Origin: Podospora bellae-mahoneyi
Taxonomy: Eukaryota; Ascomycota; Sordariomycetes; Sordariales; Podosporaceae
NCBI RefSeq assembly: GCF_035222275.1
Contig: NC_085883.1
Span: 1,984,001-2,048,000, forward strand
Length of the DNA: 64,000 bases
Direction of reading: 5' to 3'
The position numbers and the translations under genes were made by a program. Below are positions 1-10,142 of this stretch, piece after piece (the stretch's first letter is position 1; every line of letters starts with the position of its first letter). The notes below the pieces were generated by a model. The model saw nothing but the letters and a program-made list of their open reading frames with translations, searched no databases and was not told where the DNA came from.

Positions 1-325
1 TGGGGGTTATTTTGACGTGAGGTGCTGGCCCGAGGGGGAAAGATCCCGGGATGGTGGGGAGGTCGGGATCCAGGGTGCGGAGGAGAGAGAGTTGGGAGGG
101 TGTTATTTGAGGGGAGTAGGCGGGGGTAGTGAGATAAGGGAGGGATTTGGGCCAGTTTACGGGAAAGGGGTCGTCGTTGCTGGGAGTGGTGGATAGCGTG
201 GGTTGTGATGGCGTGGGTTGTGATGGCGGTTTTGAGGGTGGTGTTTCTTTCGGCATTTTACTCGATTTGGTCCTTTTTATACTGGACTCGTTGGCGGGGT
301 GTTTTCTTTTTCGGGTTTCTGACAT
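1..325 (-). CDS. 5' fragment of an unrecognised gene, cut by the window edge
   Basis: An open frame of 108 codons begins with ATG at 325-323 and runs leftwards off the window, so only the N-terminus is visible. The residues start MSETRKRKHPANESSIKRTK and are rich in Lys/Arg, a plausible nuclear localisation signal. A Pro/Ser-rich stretch follows, containing a duplicated PSQPT (direct DNA repeat near 193-225), then a less biased segment with PVNWPKSLPYL and LRTLDPDLPTIPGSFP. I do not recognise a family. The absence of stops, the basic start and the AT-rich upstream DNA support a real gene. Start choice is the first ATG of the frame, not confirmed by homology. Confidence 0.55.
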   Translation of the reverse strand, partial: MSETRKRKHPANESSIKRTKSSKMPKETPPSKPPSQPTPSQPTLSTTPSNDDPFPVNWPKSLPYLTTPAYSPQITPSQLSLLRTLDPDLPTIPGSFPLGPAPHVKITP

Positions 326-1044
326 GGTGGTGATATAATGTCTTTGGAAGTGGTTGGTGGATGAGAGTTGCTTCTGTGGGTGTGAAGCAGGTTGTGAGAT
401 GGAAATGAGAAGTCTAAGTTGAAGTGGTCAGTGCGAAGTTTTGCCGGGCTTGCGACATTGCAACAATCTTCAGACTCTGGGACAAGCTGACATTTCCAGG
501 TTCCTGAACAAAAATAAAAAATTAAAAAAAAATTAAAAAAAATAAAGAAAATAAAATAAATAAAATGCAATGATCCGATCTGTGATGGCTATAAGTGAGC
601 ACACATAGACCAAATAACAGAGATCATGAGGTAAAACCAAGGCTTTGAGGCATGGTAAATACGTCTTAAATGCCTTGTATATTGATAAGTCCTAACTATG
701 TATTGTTAGGCCTTAAAAAGATAGTTAAAGAGGCCTAAGAGGATAGTGAACAGACTTAAAAAGATAGCTAGGAAGGCTATTAGTTATCTTTTAAGAGCTA
801 CCAAATATTTTTCGAAGATTGGTTCAGTATTTTGCAGTGCCAGTTATTATGTCCACGACGTAGGTGTATGTACAAGTCGACTTCGCAGACGACAATGTCT
901 TGGAAATGCTATCGCTATCGTACAGTCGGGTCTGGCCCAAGACTGGAAATTAGTCTTGGGCGAAGAGGCTATCCAGATTGTTGTATATTGGGCTTTGTTG
1001 TTTCGGGGATGGTGTAACGGAAGACAATGCTCGCGCGCTCGGCG
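326..1044. other. Intergenic region with A-rich tract and AGGCCT array
   Basis: This lies between the start of the leftmost gene and the 3' end of the P450. It holds an A-rich tract at about 510-565 and the degenerate 21-bp-period array listed separately (670-800). No convincing coding region is seen. Confidence 0.6.
670..800. repeat. Degenerate AGGCCT array, about 21-bp period
   Basis: AGGCCT occurs exactly at 708 and 731, and related hexamers lie at 752 (AGACTT), 774 (AGGCTA) and about 795 (GAGCTA), giving spacings of 23, 21, 22 and 21. The spacer DNA repeatedly reads like TTAAAAAGATAGTTA. An internal imperfect inverted repeat joins CTTAAAAAGATAGCTA (754-769) to TTAGTTATCTTTTAAG (779-794). 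It belongs with the arrays at 7931-8068, 54144-54515 and 60357-60500. Confidence 0.6.
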
Positions 1045-2763
1045 TCATACAACCTTCTCGAACCGGAGATACAGCTGCTCGTTTGCAGGACGTGAGGTGT
1101 ACCCATCTGACTGATTCGCTACACCCTCATCATCCACAATGTGGCTGGTGTAGTTGGAGTAGATGGCCGCGATCATGAGTTTCATCTCTGTTGAAAACGT
1201 CAGACAGGCAGAGATGCCATCAAAAGCATGAGCACAACTCACCATTCATTGCAAAGTTGGACCCAATACACATCCTACCGCCTGAGCCGAAAGCCCAGAA
1301 TTGCCTGTTCTGCAGTTTCCTTTCGTCTTCTGTTCCCGTCCCCGGCAGCCACCGAGTGTGGTCCCATTTCTCAGCATCTGGAAAGACTACCTCGTCACGA
1401 TGGAGAGTATAGGCCAAAGCTGCCACCCTCACGCCACCCGGTACATGGTACGAGCCTAGACGACAGCCCGCCTCAGGAGTTTGACGTGGTTGTGGCCCAG
1501 GGATTGGCGCGTGAAGGCGTAGTGTTTCTGTCAGTACGGCGTGAAGTAGAGGGAGACTGTCCAACTTTTTGGGATCCGGCATATCAATCGTTCCATCTGG
1601 GCGCTGTCGCATGTTTGGTGTCATGCCCAGAAGTTCAGTTCTCAGCTTCTCTTGCAGTTCCAATGACTGTGATAGCCTCCAGGTTAGATATGTAAGGGCC
1701 AAGCCAGCCGTTTCCTGGCCTGCCAGCACATGGTCGAAAAGCTCTGATGCAACTGACAGCCGGAAGTTGGACACAGCCGGATACAGGAGCGAGTCCTTGC
1801 CCTTCGTAGTTTCATCTGTCCGAAGCCCACCAACTAGACTTTTCCATACTACAGGCTCATCCCTTGGGTCAGTGTTAGTTGTGTCGGGAGAGGCGGATAT
1901 CTGATCACAGAGCCGTAGACACCAGTCGCCAAGCTCCTTATTGGCTGCATCCACCCACTTGGGGCAAAAGGGAATGCCAATCTTGCGGCAGAATCTGGTG
2001 AACTGTGGCATCTCTTGATCGTAATATCCATAACCCTGGCGGGCCCTGTATAGCTCGAGAAAGTGCTCTCTGTAGGCCTTGTCGCCTAGAAAGTCGGTTC
2101 CATTCCTCAGCCCAAAGAGGTAGCCGGCGATAAAATCCATCGTTGCCGCCATAAACACCGAATAGATATCGATGCCATGGGGAAGTTGGGTATCTTTGGC
2201 GGACCGTTCAAGAATCGGCAGAATCCTCTCGGAAAGAATGGCGTGCCCTTGGGCTGAAGCCGCCGGACTTGACTGTATGTATGACTTGGAGTAGACATGG
2301 GATATCAACCGCTTCCGTGCCGAGTGCTCGGCAGAAGGTCTTGCCGAAAACATGCAGACAGCGCTTTAGAAAGTGTGTAAGCACAAGTAGAAAGCAAGAC
2401 GATTGATTGCTGTCTGTGCGTGCCATACCCATAGTTGTCAAAAACAGAATACCACGAAGTCTTCTCAAATCCACCCTGGTAAACAGTGCGGACACAGTCC
2501 ACGTCATCGATGCTCAGTTCGCTGGGCCCAACTCGGACTATGGGACCGTGACGGCGGTGGACGGCAAAGAGTGTTTTATTTTCTCGATGGGTGAATCGAA
2601 TCCGCAGGATCCAGAGGCGGGAAAACGGGACGGACCAGTGAGCGTTGGGAATGCGCGCAAGAGGGGATAACAATGCAGGCCAAAAGATGAAACGATATGT
2701 CAGAAAAGCAAACAAGGCGGCTGCGGCGCAACTCAGCCCTGTGAAGCCACCAGCCATCTTCAT
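1045..2763 (-). CDS. Cytochrome P450 monooxygenase
   Basis: Three exons (2763-2429, 2363-1243, 1187-1045; introns of 65 and 55 nt) encode 532 residues. The N-terminus has a hydrophobic anchor (about residues 5-30), expected for an ER-bound P450. Family landmarks in order are the I-helix AGQETA (about 326-331), the K-helix ETLR (391-394), the PERF-region equivalent DHTRWLP, and the haem-binding loop FGSGGRMCIGSNFAM with thiolate ligand Cys477. The second splice restores the usual continuation FAMNEMKLMIAAIYSNY. The reaction is NADPH-dependent oxidation of an unknown substrate; the subfamily cannot be assigned by eye. It shares a 398-bp bidirectional promoter with the F-box gene. No other secondary-metabolism gene is adjacent, so a pathway role is not inferred. 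Confidence 0.9.
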
Positions 2764-3161
2764 AGGCTTCCAAAACGTCTCTGACTTTTTCCTTTTGATG
2801 CAGGCTCGCTTTCAACGTGCATGAAAGATTGATGACTGCAGACAGGTTGGGAGTCAATTGGCCTTGGCCGGGTAATCTGGCTGCCCGATTGAGACTCGCG
2901 CAAATGTCTTATTGGTCAAAACTTTTACGCTAGTCCGTTTGTGGCTAGTGCGGCAGTTGAGTCACGGCATTCATAGATGACCCTCGGAATCCACTTCAGA
3001 AGTTCCATCCAGTGTTGTGTCATTGGTTCCTGTCAACCAAGTCAAAAGCAAGCAGCAGACGGTTGATATTCAACAACAACGTCTCTTCATCTTGATACAA
3101 CCTTTGCTTTACAAACAGCAAACTGCGTATATTTCATTGGCCGCTCTTAGTTTCAGAAGCA
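2764..3161. promoter_or_regulatory. Bidirectional promoter between P450 and F-box genes
   Basis: A 398-bp stretch separates two divergent start codons and must contain both core promoters. I could not assign specific factor sites. Confidence 0.4.
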
Positions 3162-5107
3162 ATGGGGTCCTCGGTGCCCAGAAGCTTCATCGACCTTCCG
3201 CTGGAAATCCAGTTCCTGGTTTTCGCCAACTTTGACTGTGCACGCGACCTTCGAGCGCTTGCCTTGACTTGCAAGAAGCTGCATAGCGCTGTCAACAACG
3301 ATGGATGGCGACGTTTCGTGGAACGCAGTTTTCCCTCTCTGTCTATTCCCATTCCAAACGGAAATCGCCACACCTGGGAACAACTTGCCGAATCACTCAC
3401 CTGGCAAAGTCGATGCTGGGACCGGCGAGCTCTGCAATTCCAAGTTCTACTACACTCACCACACGGCGATGAGGTGAGACGGCATCGAGGGAATGCGAGG
3501 GGGAGAGGTCTATTCCACTCTGTTGTTGATGCTCATTTCGACCCAGCCACCCATGAAGAACTCGTTGTATGGGGTGCCGGAGAAGACATCGTTGGCCGGT
3601 ATAGGGAGCGCCAGGGACCGGACAAGCCGTCCAAGTCTTCGTGGCACAGCGTTAATGGCAAGGAACTGGGCTTCAGAGCGGCTTACGATGATGTCAACTC
3701 GGTAAAGATCGTCAATCACCACACCGGACGAGCTGTTGTCACTGGAAGGCACAATGGAACGCTGTCGCTCATATCAGCGGAACCAGATCGCTTTGGCCAG
3801 CCCATCTCGGAGTTCAAGTTCGGTCCTCCAGAAACATCTGAAACAAACAACGGCTCAGAACCGGAAAATCTCAGTTCGTTGGATGTTCTCCAACACGGCT
3901 CCAGCTCAAGAATAGCGGCTGCCACGAGGAATGGCCTGGCCGTATTCGACCTTCCTGCGGACGCCGCAACCGAACTAGAACCATCTGCTACATTTGATCT
4001 CAAAACAGAGATATTCTCCCTGAACACCTCGAGACTCAGTCGTGCCAAATGGATGGAACAGGGCGAAACCATTGCATTGGCTTTGAGTGGCTCTCCCGAT
4101 CCTCTCCGTTACCTCTCCCTGACACCAACGGGCATCACTCATCACACAGCTGCCAAGAATGCATCAATCGGGGCTCAGTTTGAGCTCAAGGACAATGGAA
4201 ATATCTGTCCCAATTCTCTAGAACCTGTTTGTCGGACTGGAGGCTGCAGAACCAGTCTACTTCTCAGCGCGTGGCGAGATGGGACTATCAGGTGCGTCAG
4301 CCTAACAACTTCCGAACTGCGTCTGGCCATGGTACTAACACCGTCTGTAGGTTACAAGACTTACGCACACCATCACCGTTTGACGCTGTCTATCAAGACA
4401 ATGTTGATCCATGGGTTGATGCTGAGGCCCTCATGACATACGGCACAGAGCGCTTCGTTGCCGGAGGCGGGGATGGCCTCACCGTCAAGATATTCGACTT
4501 TCGCTGGGAACGACCCTACCATCACACCTCAGGTCTTCCGTGTCTGAACTCTTCGCCATTCCCAGGACCCTCGCAAGCGTTCTTGAAAAGTCCTACAAAG
4601 TCAAATCTCGGCAATGAAAGGTGCAAGCAAGGACGAGCGTGCCAGTACCACGAGCTCTCAAAACACATCTACTATCGACCGAACGCCAAGTTTTACCTTT
4701 CCAGGTCGCTGATCAACAGCAGCGCCAGCATCTGGTCGCTTGCCCGAGGGTCAGACATCTCGCCCAACTTTTACATTGGCATTTCGGGTGGAGTTATCGA
4801 AGCCAATCTGGAACCGTGTCCAAACAACTACCCACCGGACCGACCCACTACCGACCCTAATTTTGGATTCCCAGATTGGAGAGGACGTGCGGCAGATGGC
4901 AGCGGGTACATGAGCAGACAGGTCTCGCCGGCTCTTATGGAGATTGGGGACGGTTATGCATACAAGCACAACGACAGACCGATACTGCTTCCCAGGCTGC
5001 AGGACTGTGGTGGTCCTCCGAGCTGGTCTGGCCCGATACTGAAGCTCTCCAAGTATCACCGACTCGATATGAACTATCAGACAAGGGGGGACTTTGTGTG
5101 GGGTTGA
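3162..5107 (+). CDS. F-box protein with WD-like repeats
   Basis: Two exons (3162-4291 and 4351-5107; 59-nt intron with a CTAAC branch site) encode 628 residues. An F-box lies at about residues 9-50 (SFIDLPLEIQFLVFANFD, then ALALTCKKLH), the Skp1-binding motif of SCF ubiquitin ligases. Downstream are weak beta-propeller blades, for example VTGRHNGTLSLIS, SAWRDGTIRLQD and VAGGGDGLTVKIFDFRW, suggesting a substrate-recognition propeller. Joining at 4291/4351 gives DGTIRLQDLRTPSPF without a break and conserves the blade pattern. By analogy it would act as an SCF adaptor in cytosol or nucleus; the substrate is unknown. Codon usage matches neighbouring genes. Confidence 0.85.
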
Positions 5108-6362
5108 CCATACCTCAGGGATAGAAAACTGGACATATCACGGGACCATTCCCCTGAAGCATTCCAAAACAGCCAACATCCCAACATTTCGTGTTTCCAT
5201 GTCAGGAACAGCATGCTGAGAAGCCTCTGTTCCCCAGCTGACCAGGTCAGATGAACAGTGGTTGAACCTGGAGAAAACGGCCGGGATGGTGCGGCTTAGC
5301 TAACAACTGGGGAAATGGGGTGACCCGATTGGTTGGCTACGTCAAAGCTGGGCTGAAAAAGGCTAAGACAAATGCCGAGACTTCTCTGGGATTGCCGGAT
5401 CTGAACGGATGGGGTGGGTCGTGCTCGGGACGAGGGACGGACGTGCATGCACTTGCGACCCGGGAAATCATCTTGTCGGGAATACATCAGACATTTGGAG
5501 TATCGTTTATTTGGGATGTTATCTTTTTGGAGATGTTAGACAGTATTTACATACAGAGTTGGGACCAACACAGCATCGAACCAACCTGAGACAGGTCTGC
5601 AAGGGGAGAATTGGGGAAGAAGGCGTGGTTTGGGGGATTTATAAAGAGCGAAGAAGCCCAGGCTTGAAATGATCAAATGTGATGTCAGACATTACCCCGC
5701 CATAGCCGTGCTTCTGCCGACGGCGGCCGGTCGAGGGGCACGGCCCCGTACAAAAGTGACAAACCTCCTGCAGATGAGTTCAACAAGGTACAAGCTCACA
5801 CACACACACACACCCCCGGGGGGGGGTGGTGATCCCTGGGTGGACGGATGGGTAAGGACGGGCGGAATTAACGTGGGATAATACGTTTCGTTAGACACAC
5901 AATCACAGATACCGGTGCCTTGTGCCGTCGGGTCGGGTGTTTTTGGCTCCAAGGGGGGCGGGGGGGAGTGTGTCTTTTGCTGGCCTGGGGGCGCGGTCGA
6001 GGAAAATAGATAAGTTGGCTGTTCTGGCCGTTTCGAACTTTCATTGTTGTTCCTGTTCTTTTTCTTCTCCCCGTTATACCTGGTTGTTCCACTCATACTC
6101 GAATCCACTTCGTCATATCTTGTTATCTTGTTTGACGGCATCATCACCAGCAAGAGCCCTTGATACCCACCTTGCTTGCTTGTGTGTGTATAAGTCAAGC
6201 TTCGGTTTCCATTCACCCGATTGGTTTGACGGCGTCATAAAGTAGATCCCGCTTTGACTTATACACTACTTCCAGGTCTACCACCACCAACATCATCATC
6301 ACAACTTTCACATAGCTGTTTTCTTCTCTCACAAACAGCAAAACATAACAACTACCGTCAAG
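5108..6362. other. Intergenic region and fructose-1,6-bisphosphatase promoter
   Basis: No gene is seen. A (CA)n tract at about 5797-5813 runs into C and G homopolymers up to about 5826. A CCG-N7-CCG motif (5717-5729) is listed separately. The final 250 bp are pyrimidine- and CA-rich, typical of a fungal promoter and leader. Confidence 0.6.
5717..5729 (+). promoter_or_regulatory. CCG-N7-CCG, candidate AcuK/AcuM site
   Basis: The sequence CCGACGGCGGCCG matches CCG-N7-CCG, the element bound by the Zn2Cys6 pair AcuK/AcuM that activates gluconeogenic genes in Aspergillus. It lies about 640 bp upstream of the fructose-1,6-bisphosphatase ATG. Match and position are observed; function is inferred. 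Confidence 0.45.
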
Positions 6363-7529
6363 ATGGTTTCAGCATACACCAGCAACGGCTCCGAGGGCGA
6401 GACGGAGAAGATCAACACCAACATTGTGACGCTCACCCGGTTCTTGACTGAAGAGCAAGTCAAGCACAAGGAGGCCACCGGTGACTTTACGTACGTTTCT
6501 TCTTACCAATTCCCTCCCCCATATTCATTCACCTCTAACAATCTCATGTCTTCAGGCTCCTCTGCCACGCCCTCCAATTCTCCTTCAAGTCCATCGCCTA
6601 CTACATCCGCCGCGCCACCCTCGTCAACCTCACCGGCCTCGCCGGCAGCTCCAACACGACAGGCGACGACCAAAAAAAGCTCGACGTCATCTCCAACGAC
6701 CTCTTCATCGAGGCCATGCGCTCGTCAGGTAAATGCGCCTTGCTAGTGTCGGAAGAAGAGGAGGAAGTAATCTACTTCAAAGACGCCAAAGACGCGCGCT
6801 ACGCCGTAGCCTGCGATCCAATCGACGGCTCCTCCAACCTCGACGCTGGTGTTTCCGTCGGGACAATCTTTGCGATTCACAAGCTGGCTGAGGGGTCGAC
6901 GGGAACAAAAGAAGACATCCTCAAGCCCGGGACGGAGCTTGTCGCGGCGGGGTTCACCATGTACGGTGCGTCCGCCCAGCTGGTGATTACGATGAAGGGG
7001 GGGAGCGTGAACGGGTTTACGCTGGATAACGGGGTGGGGGAGTTCATTCTGACGCATCCGGACATGAGGCTGCCGAAGAAGAGGAGTATTTACAGTGTGA
7101 ATGAGGGGAATAGTTTGTATTGGGAGGATAATGTGAAGGAGTATTTTAATAGTCTGAAGGAGGCGAAGGAGGAGGGGGGGAAGCCGTATAGTGCCAGGTA
7201 TATCGGGAGCATGGTGGCGGATGCGTACAGGACGTTGCTTTATGGGGGGGTGTTTGCCTACCCGGCGGACAAGAAGAGTCCGAAGGGGAAGTTGAGGATT
7301 TTGTATGAGTGTGCGCCGATGGCGATGGTTTTTGAGAACGGTGAGTTTCACACATGGATCTATGGGCAAGGGAGATATGATGCTGACAGTGATTATAGCT
7401 GGTGGCCAGGCGGTTGACAGCCAGATGAGGAGATTAATGGAGGTGGTGCCGGAGCATATTCACGACAAGAGTGGAATTTTCATGGGCAGCTGGGATGAGA
7501 TTGAGAAGGTCAAGTCCTTCCACAAATGA
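6363..7529 (+). CDS. FBP1: Fructose-1,6-bisphosphatase
   Basis: Three exons (6363-6490, 6556-7340, 7399-7529; introns 65 and 58 nt) encode 347 residues, the normal length. The enzyme hydrolyses fructose 1,6-bisphosphate to fructose 6-phosphate in the cytosol, the committed step of gluconeogenesis. Visible family features are the N-terminal TLTRFLTEEQ, the segment KKLDVISNDLF, the metal-binding DPIDGSSNLD, and the substrate-binding end KLRILYECAPMAMVFENAGGQAVD, which only appears intact after removal of the second intron. The product ends KVKSFHK. A candidate AcuK/AcuM site upstream fits induction on gluconeogenic carbon sources. The next gene downstream is a beta-oxidation thiolase, also used during growth on fatty acids. 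Confidence 0.97.
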
Positions 7530-7930
7530 GGGGTATGACAAGAACATCATGAGATGATTGAAGCGATAGAAGTCAAGTTTGGGTATTTCTTTTTTTTTCT
7601 TTCTCATTTTACATGCATTCACCACGAGGTGTTTTTTTTTCTTTTTTTTTCTTTTTTTTTCTTTTTGGTAATCTTTCAATGAATGAATTCGATATCATGA
7701 GAATGTTCCTTGATGTTTGATGTGTAATGTCTCGTGTTCTTCTGAGAACATGTAATCGGACTCGACACCGGCCCCCGCGGTGAAACCGTTCTGCAACAAG
7801 TGGTGTGTGTGTATGCAGGTACTATTTGACCATTAGAGTCAATCGCTTGAACCTAAAGCAAAACAACTTCCTGACCGTTATTTGTCGATGTTGAGGCTGT
7901 CTCCCTCACCACGAAATAGTTGACACACAA

Positions 7931-8068
7931 AAAGTATGTTCACATGCCTAAAAGAATAGTTCATAGGCTTTCAAAGATAGTTAAAAGGCCTATTAACTAT
8001 CTTTAAAGGCCTATAAACCATCTTTCAAGGCCTATGGACTATCCTGTAGGGGCATGTTAACATACTTT
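7931..8068. mobile_element. Small fold-back element with 21-bp AGGCCT array
   Basis: The ends are an 18-bp inverted repeat with one mismatch: AAAGTATGTTCACATGCC (7931-7948) against the complement of 8051-8068. Inside, hexamers ATGCCT, AGGCTT, AGGCCT, AGGCCT and AGGCCT start at 7944, 7965, 7986, 8007 and 8028, exactly 21 bp apart. A second palindrome, GATAGTTAA...TTAACTATC, is centred on the AGGCCT at 7986. The whole 138-bp unit could fold into one long imperfect hairpin. It has no coding capacity. MITE-like origin is inferred from the terminal repeats; no convincing target-site duplication is seen. Confidence 0.55.
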
Positions 8069-8409
8069 AAGTATCCCCAATTATCTTGTGGCAAGGGTGG
8101 CTGTTTATGGTGACTGAGTAAGTCCGGTTTTGGAGTTGCAGCGGGCATGGGCGATCGACAAGACCTTAGCAGAGAGAGGGTTTGAGGGATATCTCACATG
8201 CCAATTGGGCTATTTTTGTTTCTTCCCCAGAGTTTCTTACTACCCCATGATTATAGAATCCATGGAGATTCTTTTTTTGAACAGACAAACCAAAAAAAGT
8301 CGGGGAACCGGGGATGGCCCAGGCGGCGGAAAACATCTTGCATGTGAAAGGAGCTGGATGCATCAGAGGAAAACGCACCCCGGGTCGCACTAGGCCGCAT
8401 TTGGCTATG

Positions 8410-8415
8410 CCTCGG
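8410..8415 (+). promoter_or_regulatory. CCTCGG core, candidate FarA/FarB site
   Basis: An exact CCTCGG about 355 bp upstream of the thiolase start. CCTCGG is the core bound by the fatty-acid-responsive FarA/FarB (CTF1-type) activators of filamentous fungi. The match is observed; regulation is inferred. Confidence 0.45.
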
Positions 8416-8567
8416 CCTTTTTCTGACATCACCTGGACCCGCGGTTGGCCACGGAGCACACGGCAGCGAAACCTCGCCTCACGCGGGCGCCGTGGGTGGA
8501 CAGTTTCGCTGTGGAATGCGCTTTTCGACCTTGGCTGTTGTGTTCAGCGAGGGAAACAACCGCTACT

Positions 8568-8573
8568 CCGAGG
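8568..8573 (-). promoter_or_regulatory. CCTCGG core (reverse), candidate FarA/FarB site
   Basis: CCGAGG on the + strand is CCTCGG on the - strand, about 195 bp upstream of the thiolase start codon. It is the second such core in this promoter. Confidence 0.45.
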
Positions 8574-8766
8574 TATCTTTTTGAATTATAACCATCTCCA
8601 ACCCCCGCCCCCGTCCATCCGTTTCTCTGTTTGTCGTGCCACTACCTTTTAAAAACTATCCTTCCCTTCTATTTGTTGTGTCCTACAACTTCTGACCCTG
8701 TATAACTCCTTGTTCCACCACTTTTTCAAGTCCCTTGGCTCGTTACAAGATCTACAAACCGCAACA

Positions 8767-10142
8767 ATGGGTGGTGAGTAGACTTCCTACCGATGACCGG
8801 CGCATGACGGCTGACATTCCGTGGTGAAGCTCTCGACAGACTTTCTCAGCTGGGCAACCAGATCTCCGGCGGCGCCTCCGCAGGCGGCAAGGCCAAGCTC
8901 CTGGAGAAGAACCCCGATGATGTGAGTTTGACCTGGACACATGACAACCGCGGCGCATAACTGACATGCCTTGTTCAACAGATCGTCGTTACCGCTGCCC
9001 TCCGGACGGCCATCACAAGAGGTGGAAAGGGTAGCTTCAAGGACACAGCCGCCGCCGACCTGATGGCTGGTGCCCTCAAGTCCATCATCGAGCGCTCCAA
9101 GATCAACCCCGCCCTGGTCGAGGATATCGTTGTCGGCACTGTCCTCGCCCCCGGTGGTGGCGCCACCGAGATGCGCGCTGCCGCTCTCGTTGCCGGCTTC
9201 CCCGACTCCACCGCCGTCCACACCCTCAATCGCCAGTGCTCTTCCGGTCTCCAGGCCTGCGTTGACATTGCCAACGCCATCCGCTCCGGCCAGATCGAGG
9301 TCGGCATCGGCGCCGGTGTCGAGTCCATGTCTACTCAGTATGGCCCCGGCGCCGTGACCGAGTTCTCCGAGCTCCTCGAGAGCCACCCCGAGGCTGCCAA
9401 CTGCAAGGTCCCCATGGGTGTCCTCTCTGAGCAGATGGCCAAGGCCAAGGGCGTCACCCGTGCCGTCCAGGATCAGTTCGCTGCCGCCTCCTTCCAGAAG
9501 GCCGTCAAGGCCCAGAAGGCTGGTCTCTTCAAGGAGGAGATCGCTCCCCTCAAGGTCAAGTACGAGGACCCAAAGTCCGGCGAGACCAAGGAGATTGTCG
9601 TCGACAAGGACGATGGCATCCGTGAGGGTGTCACCGTCGAGTCCCTCGGCAAGATCCGTGCTGCCTTCGCCAAGGACGGCAGCATCCACGCCGGCAACGC
9701 CTCCCAGGTTTCCGACGGTGCCGCCGCCGTTCTCCTCATGAAGCGCTCCACCGCCGAGAAGCTCGGCCAGACCATCCTCGGCAAGTACGTCAACGCTTCC
9801 ATCGTTGGTGTGCCCCCTCTTCTCATGGGTCTCGGCCCCTGGAAGGCCATCCCCAAGGTGTTCGAGCTCACTGGCATCACCAAGGAGGACGTTGACATCT
9901 TTGAGATCAACGAGGCTTTCGCCTCTCAGTGCCTCTTCTGCGCCAACGAGCTTGGCATCCCTGCTGAGAAGATCAACCCCAAGGGTGGTGCCATTGCTTT
10001 CGGCCACCCCCTCGGCTGCACCGGTGCCAGACAGGTGTCTACCCTCCTCTATGAGCTCAAGAGGACAAACCAGAAGATTGGTGTCACTTCCATGTGCATT
10101 GGTACTGGTATGGGTATGGCTGCTGTCTGGGTTGCCGAGTAA
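8767..10142 (+). CDS. Peroxisomal 3-ketoacyl-CoA thiolase
   Basis: Three exons (8767-8773, 8830-8921, 8982-10142; introns 56 and 60 nt) encode 419 residues. The first exon is only seven bases (Met-Gly plus one base). The enzyme cleaves 3-ketoacyl-CoA with CoA to acetyl-CoA, the last step of beta-oxidation. Residues 6-14, RLSQLGNQI, resemble a peroxisomal PTS2 signal (R-L-x5-H/Q-L/A), with Ile at the last position. Catalytic residues are Cys119 in NRQCSSGLQ, His375 in GHPLGCTGAR and Cys405 in CIGTGMGMAAV. Strong C-ending codon bias indicates high expression. Two CCTCGG cores upstream fit fatty-acid induction. An acetoacetyl-CoA thiolase is less likely given the PTS2-like start and fungal Pot1-type sequence. 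Confidence 0.95.

Larger units (their letters stand above)
7530..8766. other. Intergenic region: FBP1 3' end, fold-back repeat, thiolase promoter
   Basis: It begins with a T-rich 3' flank containing T9C-type tandem runs (about 7630-7664). It then carries the inverted-repeat AGGCCT element (7931-8068) and the thiolase promoter with two CCTCGG cores. No coding region is supported. Confidence 0.6.

Noticed and set aside
8787-10007. 406-codon open frame antisense to the thiolase
   Set aside because: Mirror of C-ending codons in a highly expressed gene; no family features and no promoter context.
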